This document shows, piece after piece, positions 9,426 to 18,060 of a DNA stretch of 64,000 nt. The first letter of the stretch is position 1. Each line of letters opens with the position of its first letter. A program made the translations under genes and the position numbers. The notes beneath the pieces are model-generated. The model made no database searches. It was not told the origin of the DNA and worked only from the letters and a program-made list of their open reading frames with translations. Source of the stretch: Methylacidiphilales bacterium (GTDB lineage: Bacteria; Verrucomicrobiota; Verrucomicrobiia; Methylacidiphilales; UBA1321); contig JAMFSY010000111.1 of assembly GCA_026225555.1 (NCBI GenBank), forward strand, positions 1 through 64,000, in the 5' to 3' direction.

Positions 9426-9683
9426 CTATTTCTTTTTGGCGGGAGCGGGAATGGCGGCCGTGCCCATGCGCTTCTCGGTCAGTTTGCTCGCACCGAAGCG
9501 GCGCGTGAATTTCTCGACGCGACCGGCGGTATCAACAAACTTTTGCTGACCGGTGAAAAAGGGATGGCAGGCGGCGCAGATACCCAGGCGGATGTTCTGC
9601 TTGGTGGAACGCGTATGGTAGACCGTGCCGCAGGCGCAAACGATCTGGCTGTCCACGTATTCGGGGTGGATGTTCTGTTTCAT
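9426..9683 (-). CDS. rpmE: 50S ribosomal protein L31 (zinc-type)
   Basis: 85 aa with start at ATG 9683 (MKQNIHPEYVDSQIVC); the 13 extra N-terminal residues in the ORF track do not match L31. Cysteines in VCACG and ICAACHPFFTG make this the zinc-binding C+ form, which serves as a zinc reserve in some bacteria. The Ala/Lys-rich C-terminal extension (GTAAIPAPAKKK) makes it longer than the ~70-aa E. coli protein. rpmE-prfA-prmC is a widespread order. Confidence 0.95.
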   Translation of the reverse strand: MKQNIHPEYVDSQIVCACGTVYHTRSTKQNIRLGICAACHPFFTGQQKFVDTAGRVEKFTRRFGASKLTEKRMGTAAIPAPAKKK

Positions 9684-9765
9684 GGGAGTTGGAAACCGTA
9701 GCTCAAACCTGCGGAAGAGCAAGCGACAAATAATAAGCGTTTAAAAGGGGCGCCCCACCAGGAAA

Positions 9766-9975
9766 TCAATGACTGCCACTACCCTGCGCCGTGTCGAGCA
9801 GCGTGGTGATCGCGCTGAAAATCACTTCGATTCTTTGCCCAAGAAGCGAGACGGCACCGATCATGACTACCGCTAGAACGGCGATGATCAGCGAATATTC
9901 AACCAGAGTCTGGCCTTTTTTCTGCCGCCATTGTTTCGCAAGCCGAAAGGAAAGGGATGAGGAGTGCGACCGCAT
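9766..9975 (-). CDS. Flp/Fap-type pilin (second copy)
   Basis: 69 aa. A short basic leader is followed by KKGQTLVEYSLIIAVLAVV. The Gly, Glu and Tyr match the Flp prepilin cleavage motif G/xxxxEY, and a single hydrophobic helix follows. Flp pilins are processed by a TadV-type peptidase and assembled by the Tad machinery into adhesive bundled pili. A second pilin lies 124 bases upstream. No tad assembly genes are in the window, so the machinery must be elsewhere. Confidence 0.85.
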   Translation of the reverse strand: MRSHSSSLSFRLAKQWRQKKGQTLVEYSLIIAVLAVVMIGAVSLLGQRIEVIFSAITTLLDTAQGSGSH

Positions 9976-10099
9976 GCGAAGGGAAAAGAGAGTGTGATGC
10001 GTGTCGAGCTTAACTTATTTCGCGAATCCGACAATCAATTCGGAGTGAAGAAAGAGAATTGGGAGAATAGAACTTCCCAAGTCTCTGAGCCTAAGAGAA

Positions 10100-10294
10100 T
10101 TAGTGGCTCGCAGCCAGCTGGCTGTTAATCGAGGAGAACACCTTCGTGACCTGATTGCCGAGGGCGATCAGGACGGAGATGGCCACCACCGAGATGAAGG
10201 CCAGGATGAGCGCGTACTCAACGAGGGTCTGACCCTTCTTGCTCTTGAGACGACGCAGCGCAGTTTTGGCGCGGATAATTACTTTGTTGATCAT
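10100..10294 (-). CDS. Flp/Fap-type pilin (first copy)
   Basis: 64 aa from ATG 10294 (MINKVIIRAKTALRRLKSK). This start is chosen because a strong Shine-Dalgarno AGGAGGTGAAATAACA precedes it; the ORF track's longer form is unlikely. KKGQTLVEYALILAFISVV gives the same processing motif as the neighbouring pilin, followed by the hydrophobic helix and a short polar tail. It is probably the major Flp pilin because of its strong ribosome-binding site. The gene just upstream on the same strand is the roadblock protein of the GTPase module. Confidence 0.88.
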   Translation of the reverse strand: MINKVIIRAKTALRRLKSKKGQTLVEYALILAFISVVAISVLIALGNQVTKVFSSINSQLAASH

Positions 10295-10608
10295 TGTTAT
10301 TTCACCTCCTCTCAAAAAAAAGTGTCTGAAAATTGAAAGTAGAAGCGCTGTCAGCCGCCACTCAGTAACCCGTAACAACCATTTCGTATGCCATCGCTAT
10401 ATGGGCCTCCCTCATTTCCCTTGAGCTGTTTTTGGACCTTCTCAACTATCATGGATAGTAAGCCTGACAACAACATCTTATGTCAAATAAAACTCAAAAA
10501 TAAGTGATAAGTTATTTTCTGATCCTAGGAAAGGGGCGAGGTGAACGGGAGAAAAAACATGTCCTGATTCCGAACGGTGTGCCTTTTTTGCCTACACTTT
10601 TTGGACAC
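10295..10608 (-). promoter_or_regulatory. AT-rich intergenic leader of the pilin genes
   Basis: 314 bases without a gene, clearly richer in A/T than its surroundings. On the minus strand it contains a perfect TTGACA (at about 10480) with TACTAT 20 bases later, which is too wide a spacing for a good sigma-70 promoter. A long 5' leader ending in a strong ribosome-binding site is likely. I found no convincing terminator after the roadblock gene, so read-through is possible. Confidence 0.3.
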
Positions 10609-11079
10609 TCAGGAAATTGCTGCAGGGCCGTTTAAGAAATCGCCATCCAAAATAAGGGGGCCTACCTGTGATTCCTTCTCACGCGCTAATTGCAGAAGAC
10701 CATTCAAGGCTCCTGTTACCTGCTGGGCGTAAAAACGGACCAGGCCGATGTTCGTTTTCTCCCCGAAAATGGTGACGAGCAGACACTCATGGTGCAAGGC
10801 GCTCATCAGGATATGCTGTCCCTGTCCTTCGTGATAAAGAGCGCTGAATTCAGATTCCCCCAGCCGCTTTGCCAGCTCGTGCGTGGCGGCGAAGGAGCCT
10901 GCCGCGAGAGCGGAAAGAATACTGAGGTCGAGCGTCCCCGTGTCGCCATATTGGGCGAAGAGATTGCCGCCCTTATCGACCAAGGCAGACCATTGCGCCT
11001 CCGACTTCGCGAGAAAGTCGGCCAGCTGCTGTTCAATGGCCATTTGATCTTCGGCCGTTAACATTCCGATTCCAGTCAT
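10609..11079 (-). CDS. roadblock/LC7-like protein (MglB-type candidate)
   Basis: 156 aa. After a helical N-terminus, WSALVDKGGNLFAQYGDTG, the helix SALAAGSFAATHELAKRLGE and LLVTIFGEKTNIGLVRFYAQQ follow the alpha/beta order of roadblock/LC7 domains. Such proteins act as GAPs or scaffolds for MglA-like GTPases. The GTPase gene ends 13 bases upstream, supporting a cognate pair as in Myxococcus MglAB. Compared with MglB it has an extra C-terminal tail (~25 aa). Two Flp pilin genes follow on the same strand. Confidence 0.75.
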   Translation of the reverse strand: MTGIGMLTAEDQMAIEQQLADFLAKSEAQWSALVDKGGNLFAQYGDTGTLDLSILSALAAGSFAATHELAKRLGESEFSALYHEGQGQHILMSALHHECLLVTIFGEKTNIGLVRFYAQQVTGALNGLLQLAREKESQVGPLILDGDFLNGPAAIS

Positions 11080-11092
11080 AGATTCCTTTTCA

Positions 11093-11767
11093 TTAGGCGG
11101 CGTGACCCGCCTCTTCCGCCGGCGGAGGGACGACCGTGGCAGCGTTGGGTTGCGACAGGCCGGTCACATTGGCATTGGGGCTTTTGGAATATTTTGCGAG
11201 CAGTAAGCGCGCCGCGGCATTCAAGGTCTCCAGGACCCCCGTTCCCTCCGAGGCCATCGCTTCAAACGCGATCGCGCGGTTGGCGCGGTTGTTGAAGGTG
11301 AATTCCAGGTAATTGATCGGAGCCGCGTTGGGGATGTCCCGCTTGTTGTACTGCAGAACGTAGGGAATCTGCACCAGGCTCAGGTGGTTCTCGATGAGAT
11401 TCTCCTGCAGATTGGCAAACGATTCCACGTTGTCCGCCATGCGGTCCCAATGGGAATCGACCACGAACACAATGCCATCGACGCCCTTGAGGACAAGTTG
11501 CCGGGTCGTATTGTAAATGGCCTGGCCCGGCACCGTATAAAGTTGGAAGCGGGTCGTGAAGCCGGGCAGCGTCTTCGTGTTGAGCGAGAGGAAATCGAAG
11601 AAGAGCGTGCGATCCGCATCCGTCGCAAGGGAGACCAGTTCGCCCTTCTGTGCGTGGGTGATCTGCTTGTGCAGCGTCACCAGATTGGTTGTCTTGCCGC
11701 AAAGGGCGGCGCCATAATAGACGATCTTTAACTGAATCTCGCGGCTCGAATAATTGATGAAAGCCAT
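11093..11767 (-). CDS. MglA-like Ras-superfamily GTPase
   Basis: 224 aa. The P-loop is GAALCGKTTNLV (GxxxxGKT), near the N-terminus as in MglA. Switch II lies at YTVPGQAIYNTTRQLVLKG, where the usual DxxG Asp is Val, a feature shared with MglA-type GTPases. The base-recognition motif NKRD is intact (QYNKRDIPNA). The last ~25 residues are an Ala/Pro-rich tail. MglA proteins set cell polarity and type IV pilus placement in Myxococcus and Thermus. Here the gene lies between a HhH/roadblock-like protein (14-base gap) and a roadblock protein (13-base gap), so the three likely work together. Confidence 0.85.
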   Translation of the reverse strand: MAFINYSSREIQLKIVYYGAALCGKTTNLVTLHKQITHAQKGELVSLATDADRTLFFDFLSLNTKTLPGFTTRFQLYTVPGQAIYNTTRQLVLKGVDGIVFVVDSHWDRMADNVESFANLQENLIENHLSLVQIPYVLQYNKRDIPNAAPINYLEFTFNNRANRAIAFEAMASEGTGVLETLNAAARLLLAKYSKSPNANVTGLSQPNAATVVPPPAEEAGHAA

Positions 11768-11781
11768 AAGCTACTTCAAGC

Positions 11782-14154
11782 TCAAGTGGGCCGCAGGCTT
11801 AGCCCGGCCAGAACCAACCGCGCGATCTTCACATGACGATCGGGCATCTGGGGCAACCGGGAGAGAATGATTAGGTAGAGATCGTGACTGCGGAAGATGT
11901 GGAAGCTGGTGCCCGTCGTCGGGATGATCAGTTCATCGGTTTCCTTCCCGGCGATTTCACCGAACGACTTATTGATCGCCTCGAACATCCGGGGGGCAAA
12001 GGCCACGATGGCGTCCTTGTCGAATCCCGAAGGAACCGTCCCGACCAGCGACAGGCCGCTCTTCTGGCTCAAAACACAGCCCGTGACATCCGGCCAGCAG
12101 GTGATCCGCTCGGTGACATCCTTGAGCGTGACCTTCTGCTCCGCAGGAAATCCGAGCAGCTCGGACAACGAGTGCGACACGCCCGATTGCGGAGGCGCCT
12201 CGCCCGTCAGATTGCTGTAGGCGGCACTGTTCATGCCAGGGACGTCGAGAAGATCCTCGATCCGCTTGAACGATCCAATCTTGTTCCGGTAGCGCACGAT
12301 GGAGTCGGCGAGAAGCGTGGTGCAGCCGGGAATCGCCAGCAATTCGTCCGCCGTGCAGCTATTCAAATTCAATGCGTGGGAAGCCGGCGCTTCCTGGGCT
12401 TCCGGTTGTTCCACAGGCGGCGGAGCAACGGGTGCCAGCGGCGTCGGCACGGGACTTTCAACCAGGGGAGGCATCGGGGCCGTGATGCTCTTGCTGCCGA
12501 AACCACGCGTTTGGGCGGTTACCGGTTGAAGTGTAGTCCGGAAGCTTTCGACGGGGACCGGTGGCGGCGGAGGTGGAATAGCCTGGGTCGGCGCGGTGAC
12601 AGTTTCCCCAATGGGAACTTCCACTGGCTGAGTTTCGGCCACCGGAGAAGGAACGACCTCGGGTGTGGCGGGCTGACCCTCGCCCTCTTCACCCATCTGC
12701 TGCATGGCCAGGGCGGCGAGCCGCTGAAGCTCGTCGGCGGCCGCGTCGGGTTCGCCGGGCTGCGGGAAGGTCGGCTTTTCCTCGGGAGATTCAGGTTCGG
12801 GAACAGGCTCCGGCGTATCGCTCGCCGACTTGGGCAGGACTGGCACGGTGGGCGTGGCCGAAGTGACCGAAGGCCGCAACAACGGCTGGGGAGGCTGAGG
12901 TACCCGGATGGCGGGAGGGGGCATCGGGAGGGACGTGGTCGGGCGCGGTGAGGCGGGCATCGGCACGGCAGGCTGCCCCGTGGCGCCCGGAGGACGTGAA
13001 TCGATACTGGCCAGAGATACCGGCATGGTGACGGCCGCGTGGATTCGGGCGGGAATCGGCGTCGTGGCACGAGTGGGCGCGGGAAGGCGGCCGGAGGGAG
13101 AAATCGTCCTGGAAGTCGTATTGGGCGCGACGGGCGGAACCGGGGCGCTGGCCCGGGCCACGCTGGGGATTGGAGGAATGGCGCCGGTGCGCGGGGTGGG
13201 CGGAGGAATGGTGATCTTGTTCACTGGCGTCATGGGGGGCAAACCACCCGTGACGGGAGTGGGGGGACGCGGCACCGCTGGCAGAGCTGTCGATGGAGGA
13301 CGTGGCGGGGGCACGAAGCTCCGCGTGGCCGTCGCCTGATCGCGAGGCACGAATTCCTCGGTGGGAGCCTGGCTTTCCTCAATGATATTGGTCTTCGTCT
13401 GGGCCTGTGCCTGATTCCGGGCCGCTTCGGCCTGCTCCCGGAGGATTTCCTCGGTGAAGGGATCGGCCATGTTGATGACCGAGGCATCGACGTCCTTCTG
13501 GTCGGGACGAAGAGCCAGGAGATCAGGCGGAATCCGCATGACCACGTCCATCAGGGGGAGATTGATCAACTGGGGCAAATAACTGGTGATCGACTCGGTC
13601 GGCTGCAGGTAGCCGGGAGGGAAATGAGGCACCAGCTCCTGCAGCGTCATCTCCACCTTTCCTGAAGGCAGCTGGCTGAGAATCATGTTCATGGGCAGAC
13701 CGATTTCAGTCGCCGCCGCGCCAGATGCTTCAAAGTCTGAAATATCAGCCGCCAAAACTTCCTGCGGCAGACAGCGCAGGATCATGCCCATAGGCAAATT
13801 TATCCGCCCTGAGGGCGTGGCCATGGAAAGGGACTTGGTACCGCTAAGCCCTCCCGTGCTCGTGAGAGAAGGCAGAACGATCCTCTGGGTGGAGCGCGAT
13901 GAAGGGGGGGTTGCCCGGGCAGGCCGCATGGGCGAACTGCCGGGGCGCGGCATGACCATCGGTTGCGTGGTCGCTGCGCCCGCCGGGATGCCTGTCGCGG
14001 GAATTAACCCGGAAAGCTGCGGAGGCTTAACAATTGGAGAAGAACCCGCAGCCGGAGGCGTCTGAATCTTGGGAGGAGTCGGTGGCGCTTTTGCCACAGA
14101 TACAGAGGGTTCGGGAGGGTTTTTATCTTTTTTACCAAAAGAAAAAAGGGCCAT
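11782..14154 (-). CDS. proline-rich HhH protein with C-terminal roadblock-like domain
   Basis: 790 aa from ATG 14154 (MALFSFGKKDKNPPEP). Four parts are visible. First, an N-terminal region carries three related motifs: INLPMGMILRCLP, IGLPMNMILSQLP and INLPLMDVVMRIP. Second, a ~300-residue Pro/Ala/Thr-rich linker of low complexity. Third, a helix-hairpin-helix pair (LNLNSCTADELLAIPGC... IEDLLDVPGM). Fourth, the last ~110 residues (DVTGCVLSQKSGLSLVGTV...) follow the roadblock/LC7 fold order. I infer an effector or scaffold for the MglA-like GTPase encoded 14 bases downstream. The whole-protein function is unknown. Confidence 0.7.
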   Translation of the reverse strand: MALFSFGKKDKNPPEPSVSVAKAPPTPPKIQTPPAAGSSPIVKPPQLSGLIPATGIPAGAATTQPMVMPRPGSSPMRPARATPPSSRSTQRIVLPSLTSTGGLSGTKSLSMATPSGRINLPMGMILRCLPQEVLAADISDFEASGAAATEIGLPMNMILSQLPSGKVEMTLQELVPHFPPGYLQPTESITSYLPQLINLPLMDVVMRIPPDLLALRPDQKDVDASVINMADPFTEEILREQAEAARNQAQAQTKTNIIEESQAPTEEFVPRDQATATRSFVPPPRPPSTALPAVPRPPTPVTGGLPPMTPVNKITIPPPTPRTGAIPPIPSVARASAPVPPVAPNTTSRTISPSGRLPAPTRATTPIPARIHAAVTMPVSLASIDSRPPGATGQPAVPMPASPRPTTSLPMPPPAIRVPQPPQPLLRPSVTSATPTVPVLPKSASDTPEPVPEPESPEEKPTFPQPGEPDAAADELQRLAALAMQQMGEEGEGQPATPEVVPSPVAETQPVEVPIGETVTAPTQAIPPPPPPVPVESFRTTLQPVTAQTRGFGSKSITAPMPPLVESPVPTPLAPVAPPPVEQPEAQEAPASHALNLNSCTADELLAIPGCTTLLADSIVRYRNKIGSFKRIEDLLDVPGMNSAAYSNLTGEAPPQSGVSHSLSELLGFPAEQKVTLKDVTERITCWPDVTGCVLSQKSGLSLVGTVPSGFDKDAIVAFAPRMFEAINKSFGEIAGKETDELIIPTTGTSFHIFRSHDLYLIILSRLPQMPDRHVKIARLVLAGLSLRPT

Positions 14155-14240
14155 ATAAAGTGAGAATTTCGTCGAAAGCTTGTCAAGCCTCGACGATGGT
14201 GCACTATTATCTTGCGGTTGCAACAGCAAATATCGTCTTG

Positions 14241-15269
14241 ATGAGCTACTCAAACAGCAGTCCCGCCCCGCATGGCGACGAGCCCGGTACCCCCGGTTTT
14301 AATACCCAAAGCCAACTGGGTTTGGCCGAGGTTTTACAGATGTGTTGCGGTGCGCGAAGAAGCGGTCAGATCACGTTTCGTTCGGGCGAATCCTGCGGCT
14401 ACGTTTACCTCCAGCATGGCAACGTCCTGCACGCCCTTTGCGGCACGGTCGAAGGTGAAGATGCCGTCTACCGGATGCTCGGCTGGCCCGGCGGCGGCTT
14501 CAGCATTAATCAGGATATTCTTCCTCACAAAAAGACGGTGGGGCTGACCTGGGAACAGTTGATTTTCGAGGGTGCCCGGCGGGCCGATGACGGTCCCAAT
14601 AGCGCCCGGGATATCCTTAATCATCCGGTCAAAACTCCGGAGCCGGTGGTCAGCACCCGGGCAAAAGATAGCCAGCCCAAACTGACCCTAATTTTGCCGG
14701 ATCAGCGTCCTCTGGTCCACGAACTTCAGGCAGAATATACCCATGTGGGACGAGCGCCGGGGAACGAAGTGCCCCTCATTTACCCCTCTGTTTCGAACCG
14801 CCATTGTATTTTTATCCTGAACGGGTCCGACGTGATCTTACGGGATCTCAATTCCTCCAATGGAACCATCGTCAACGGTGTGGCGATTTCCGAAGCCGTC
14901 CTTCGGCCCGGCGACTTAATCCAGGTTGGCGTGGTCCAAATCAGATTCGAGCCTGGCGTCCGTCGCCCCAAGCTTACCCAGACCACCCCTGCCCCCGCGC
15001 CCTTGAACAACCCCGGTTTGCGCCCCGCGCCGGAACGTCTTCCCGCCCATAATACCGTCAGGCTGCCGGAGCCGCGCCCGACCCCGCAAAAGATTGAGGA
15101 CGACAGCGTTTTCGTTAAAGGCGAGTCGCCGATCAGTTACGAAAGGCTCGCCAAGCCGGAGGCACCCGCCAAGAGCCGGGTCTTGCCCATGATTGTCGGC
15201 GCCCTCATTATCGTGCTGGCGATTTCAGCAGCGGGTTACTACTTCTTCGTCGTTCTCGCGCATCATTAA
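14241..15269 (+). CDS. DUF4388 (PATAN) - FHA domain membrane-anchored protein
   Basis: 342 aa from ATG 14241. Residues ~20-95 (GLAEVLQMCCGARRSGQITF...GNVLHALCGTVEGEDAVYRML) are a DUF4388 domain, found in regulators of motility and gliding. Residues ~150-240 form an FHA domain with GRAPGNEVPL, SVSNRHCIF and LNSSNGTIVNG, which should bind phosphothreonine. A Pro-rich linker and a C-terminal transmembrane helix (MIVGALIIVLAISAAGYYFF) follow. It is divergent from the HhH/GTPase/roadblock genes, with 86 bases between starts. I infer a phospho-sensing partner of that module. The upstream part of the ORF track frame overlaps the divergent gene and is not used. Confidence 0.82.
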   Translation: MSYSNSSPAPHGDEPGTPGFNTQSQLGLAEVLQMCCGARRSGQITFRSGESCGYVYLQHGNVLHALCGTVEGEDAVYRMLGWPGGGFSINQDILPHKKTVGLTWEQLIFEGARRADDGPNSARDILNHPVKTPEPVVSTRAKDSQPKLTLILPDQRPLVHELQAEYTHVGRAPGNEVPLIYPSVSNRHCIFILNGSDVILRDLNSSNGTIVNGVAISEAVLRPGDLIQVGVVQIRFEPGVRRPKLTQTTPAPAPLNNPGLRPAPERLPAHNTVRLPEPRPTPQKIEDDSVFVKGESPISYERLAKPEAPAKSRVLPMIVGALIIVLAISAAGYYFFVVLAHH

Positions 15270-15415
15270 AGACTGTTAGCGTAGAAGATGGCGCCGATGA
15301 CCGGCCCGCCTCGCCCGATTTTAACCTCGAGTGCGCGGGATCGCCCGGCCAACTCCCATCATAGGCGATGCTCGACAACGCCTCGCCTCTTCCCTATTCC
15401 TTGAAGTTTTCCGCC

Positions 15416-16390
15416 ATGTTTTCTCCTGACCTGCTCGCGTCTCTGCGGGATCTTTGTGCCCGTCACCAGCGCTTTCTGGTTATCTCCCACCTGCGCCCGG
15501 ACGGCGACGCCTACGGTTCGACTCTGGGCCTCGCTCTGAGCCTGCGCGCCGCCGGCAAGGACGTGACCGTGGTCAATGCGGACGGGATGGGCGCCCAGTT
15601 TGAATTCCTGCCTGGCAGCCAGACCCTGACGGCGACAGCCGCCGTCCCGCCCGAGGCCGACCGCTTGATCATTGCCGTCGATTGCGCCGATCCCAAGCGG
15701 CTTGGTTCCGTCTTCGAATCCTGGAAGCGCCTGCCCGACGTCAATATCGATCACCACATCAGCAATCCCGGCTACGCGGCGCTGAACATCATCGATCCCA
15801 ATTCCCCCGCCACCGCTCAGGTGCTTTACGAGATTCTCACCGCCCTGCAATGGCCCCTCACCGCGGAAGTCGCGGCGAATCTTTATGTTGGCATCATGAC
15901 GGACACCGGCTGCTTCCGTTATCGCCAGACCACGGCGCGCACGCTGGAAATCGCCGCGCGGCTGGTCGAGGCGGGAGCCAATCCCACCGATCTCGCCGAA
16001 AGCTGTTATCAGAGCTTCCGCGCGGAACGTTTACGCCTGATGCGGGAAGTGCTGAACGCGCTCCACTTCGCCAATCGCGATCGCATTGCCTGGTTCTCCC
16101 TCACGCCCGAAATGTATGCCCGCAGCGGCGCGACGGCGGACGAGACGGAAGGTCTCATTGAATATCTTCAGGCGGTGCGGACCGTGGAAGTGGCCTTTCT
16201 CCTCGAAATCATGGCCGACGGCATGACCCGGGCCAGCCTGCGTTCCCGTGGAACGGTGGACGTGCAGAAGATCTGCGCGACCTTTGGCGGAGGCGGGCAT
16301 CGCCTGGCCGCCGGGTTGCGGACCCGGCTCGAGCCCGCCGTCCTGGAAAAGAAACTGGTGGATTTAATCGCGGAACAATTGCCCGCCTAA
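15416..16390 (+). CDS. nrnA: DHH/DHHA1 phosphoesterase, NrnA-like
   Basis: 324 aa from ATG 15416 (MFSPDLLASLRDL); an upstream ATG at 15368 would add 16 atypical residues. NrnA degrades nanoRNAs and can dephosphorylate pAp. The metal-binding motifs are present: HLRPDGDAYGS, IAVDCAD and the eponymous DHH in NIDHHISNPG. The DHHA1 domain ends with the FGGGGHRLAAG substrate loop. It heads a cluster with truB and ribF 30 and 19 bases apart, the standard nrnA-truB-ribF order; rbfA is not seen upstream. Confidence 0.9.
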   Translation: MFSPDLLASLRDLCARHQRFLVISHLRPDGDAYGSTLGLALSLRAAGKDVTVVNADGMGAQFEFLPGSQTLTATAAVPPEADRLIIAVDCADPKRLGSVFESWKRLPDVNIDHHISNPGYAALNIIDPNSPATAQVLYEILTALQWPLTAEVAANLYVGIMTDTGCFRYRQTTARTLEIAARLVEAGANPTDLAESCYQSFRAERLRLMREVLNALHFANRDRIAWFSLTPEMYARSGATADETEGLIEYLQAVRTVEVAFLLEIMADGMTRASLRSRGTVDVQKICATFGGGGHRLAAGLRTRLEPAVLEKKLVDLIAEQLPA

Positions 16391-16419
16391 CGGCAGCCCG
16401 CATCGGACTTATAACTTAT

Positions 16420-17136
16420 ATGATAGACGCAGACGGAGTTCTTCTCATCGATAAACCCAGCGGATGCACCTCGCACGACGTCGTCGACTACGTGCGCAAC
16501 CGCTTTCACTTCAAAAAGGTCGGCCATTGCGGGACGCTCGATCCCCTCGCGACCGGCCTGCTCATGCTCGTCATCGGCAAGGCGACCAAGATCCAGGACC
16601 TGCTCATGGCCGAGGACAAGGAATATGCCGGCACGATGAAGCTCGGCTCGGTCACTGATTCGCAGGATGCCGACGGAAAGGTCCTCGAGGAAAAGCCAGT
16701 CCCGACGTTGACCCCCGAAGAGCTCGATGTCGCCTTCAAGAAGTACACCGGCGATTTTTATCAGATTCCGCCCATGGTCTCCGCGCTGAAGAAGCAGGGC
16801 GTACCGCTCTATAAGCTCGCCCGCGCGGGCAAAACGGTCGAACGAGAGCCGCGCCTGGTCCACATCAACTCGTTCATCATCGACGAGATCGCGCTGCCCC
16901 TCGTTAAATTCCGGATCCAGTGCAGCAAGGGTTTCTATGTCCGCACCTACTGCCATGACATTGGGCAGGATCTGGGCTGTGGCGCACATCTCATCCAGTT
17001 GAGCCGGCTTAAATCGGGAAACTTTGCCTTGGAACGCGCTCTCTCGTGGGAGGCACTGAAGGCGGTGCCCGACGCTCGCACACTGCTGCCCTCGCTCCTC
17101 ACCCTCCCCGAGGTCTCGCGCCTGCGCCGGCAGTAA
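16420..17136 (+). CDS. truB: tRNA pseudouridine(55) synthase
   Basis: 238 aa. Isomerises U55 in the T-loop of tRNAs. The catalytic Asp is in GHCGTLDPLATGLLML, and the N-terminus GVLLIDKPSGCTSHDVV is the family signature. RTYCHDIGQDLGCGAHL is the conserved Arg/Asp block. It is ~70 residues shorter than the E. coli enzyme and lacks the C-terminal PUA-like extension, as in many bacteria. The long antisense ORF on the minus strand (16387..17724) is a shadow. Confidence 0.95.
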   Translation: MIDADGVLLIDKPSGCTSHDVVDYVRNRFHFKKVGHCGTLDPLATGLLMLVIGKATKIQDLLMAEDKEYAGTMKLGSVTDSQDADGKVLEEKPVPTLTPEELDVAFKKYTGDFYQIPPMVSALKKQGVPLYKLARAGKTVEREPRLVHINSFIIDEIALPLVKFRIQCSKGFYVRTYCHDIGQDLGCGAHLIQLSRLKSGNFALERALSWEALKAVPDARTLLPSLLTLPEVSRLRRQ

Positions 17137-17154
17137 CTTTTTCCGGTTGATTTT

Positions 17155-18060
17155 GTGCTGATCGGCCCTGTTCCCCTTCATGAAATGGCCCCCCACCCGG
17201 GCGTGAACGGACTCGCCATCGGTGTGTTCGACGGGGTCCACCTCGGTCACCAGGCGGTCGTGGCCAGCCTGGCGGGCAACCGCGCGGCCCTCACATTCGA
17301 GCCGCACCCCCTCACCATCATCGCGCCCGAACGCGTGCCCCCGCGGCTGACCACACTGGAGCAGAAGGTCGCCTATCTGCGGGCGCAGGGAACGATTGCG
17401 GTCGTCGCCGTGAAATTCGACCAGGCGCTGCGCGAGCTTTCCGCCGCCGACTTCGTCTCGGAAATCAAACGCGTCTTTCCCGATCTCCGCGAAGTCGCCA
17501 TCGGAGAGAACTGGTCCTTCGGTCGGAACCGCGATGGCAACGCCACGCGTCTGACCGAGCTGGCGCAAGCCCATGGCTTCGCCGTCCGGGCCATTGCCCC
17601 CGTGATGCTGGAAGGCGCGCCGGTCAGCAGCACACGCATCCGCGAGGCGATTGCCCAGCGCCGCTTTCCGGACGCCGCCCGGCTGCTGGGCCGCTCTTAC
17701 GCCGTGACCGGTAAAGTCATCCACGGTGATGCGCGTGGATCAAAGATCGGATTCCCCACCGCAAATCTAGGTGGCGTGGAACAACTGCTCCCGCCGCGCG
17801 GCGTCTACGCCGTGCGCGCCCGGGTCGCGGGAAACCTCACCAAATACCGCGCCGTAATGAACTTGGGCCAGCGGCCGACCTTCACCTCGAACGGAGTCGA
17901 TTCGCTCGAAGTCCACCTGCTTGATTTCAATGCCGACCTCTACGATCAACGGCTGTGGGTTTCCGATTTCGCCTGGCTCCGCGACGAGCAGGCTTTCACC
18001 AATGTCGAGGAGTTGAAGGCGCAAATCGCCCGCGATGTCGCCAAGGCCAGGGACCTTTAA
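17155..18060 (+). CDS. ribF: bifunctional riboflavin kinase/FAD synthetase
   Basis: 301 aa, normal length. Makes FMN and FAD from riboflavin. The N-terminal adenylyltransferase shows GVFDGVHLGHQAVV and, further in, VSSTRIREAI. The C-terminal flavokinase domain begins with the GKVIHGDARGSKIGFPTANL block. The start used by the track is a GTG at 17155, 18 bases after truB; an ATG ten codons in is an alternative, but would cut close to the first strand. A hairpin repeat begins immediately after the stop codon. Confidence 0.95.
   Translation: MLIGPVPLHEMAPHPGVNGLAIGVFDGVHLGHQAVVASLAGNRAALTFEPHPLTIIAPERVPPRLTTLEQKVAYLRAQGTIAVVAVKFDQALRELSAADFVSEIKRVFPDLREVAIGENWSFGRNRDGNATRLTELAQAHGFAVRAIAPVMLEGAPVSSTRIREAIAQRRFPDAARLLGRSYAVTGKVIHGDARGSKIGFPTANLGGVEQLLPPRGVYAVRARVAGNLTKYRAVMNLGQRPTFTSNGVDSLEVHLLDFNADLYDQRLWVSDFAWLRDEQAFTNVEELKAQIARDVAKARDL

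Noticed and set aside
16387-17724. 445-aa minus-strand ORF over truB and ribF
   Set aside because: Antisense shadow; both plus-strand genes have full motifs and operon spacing.
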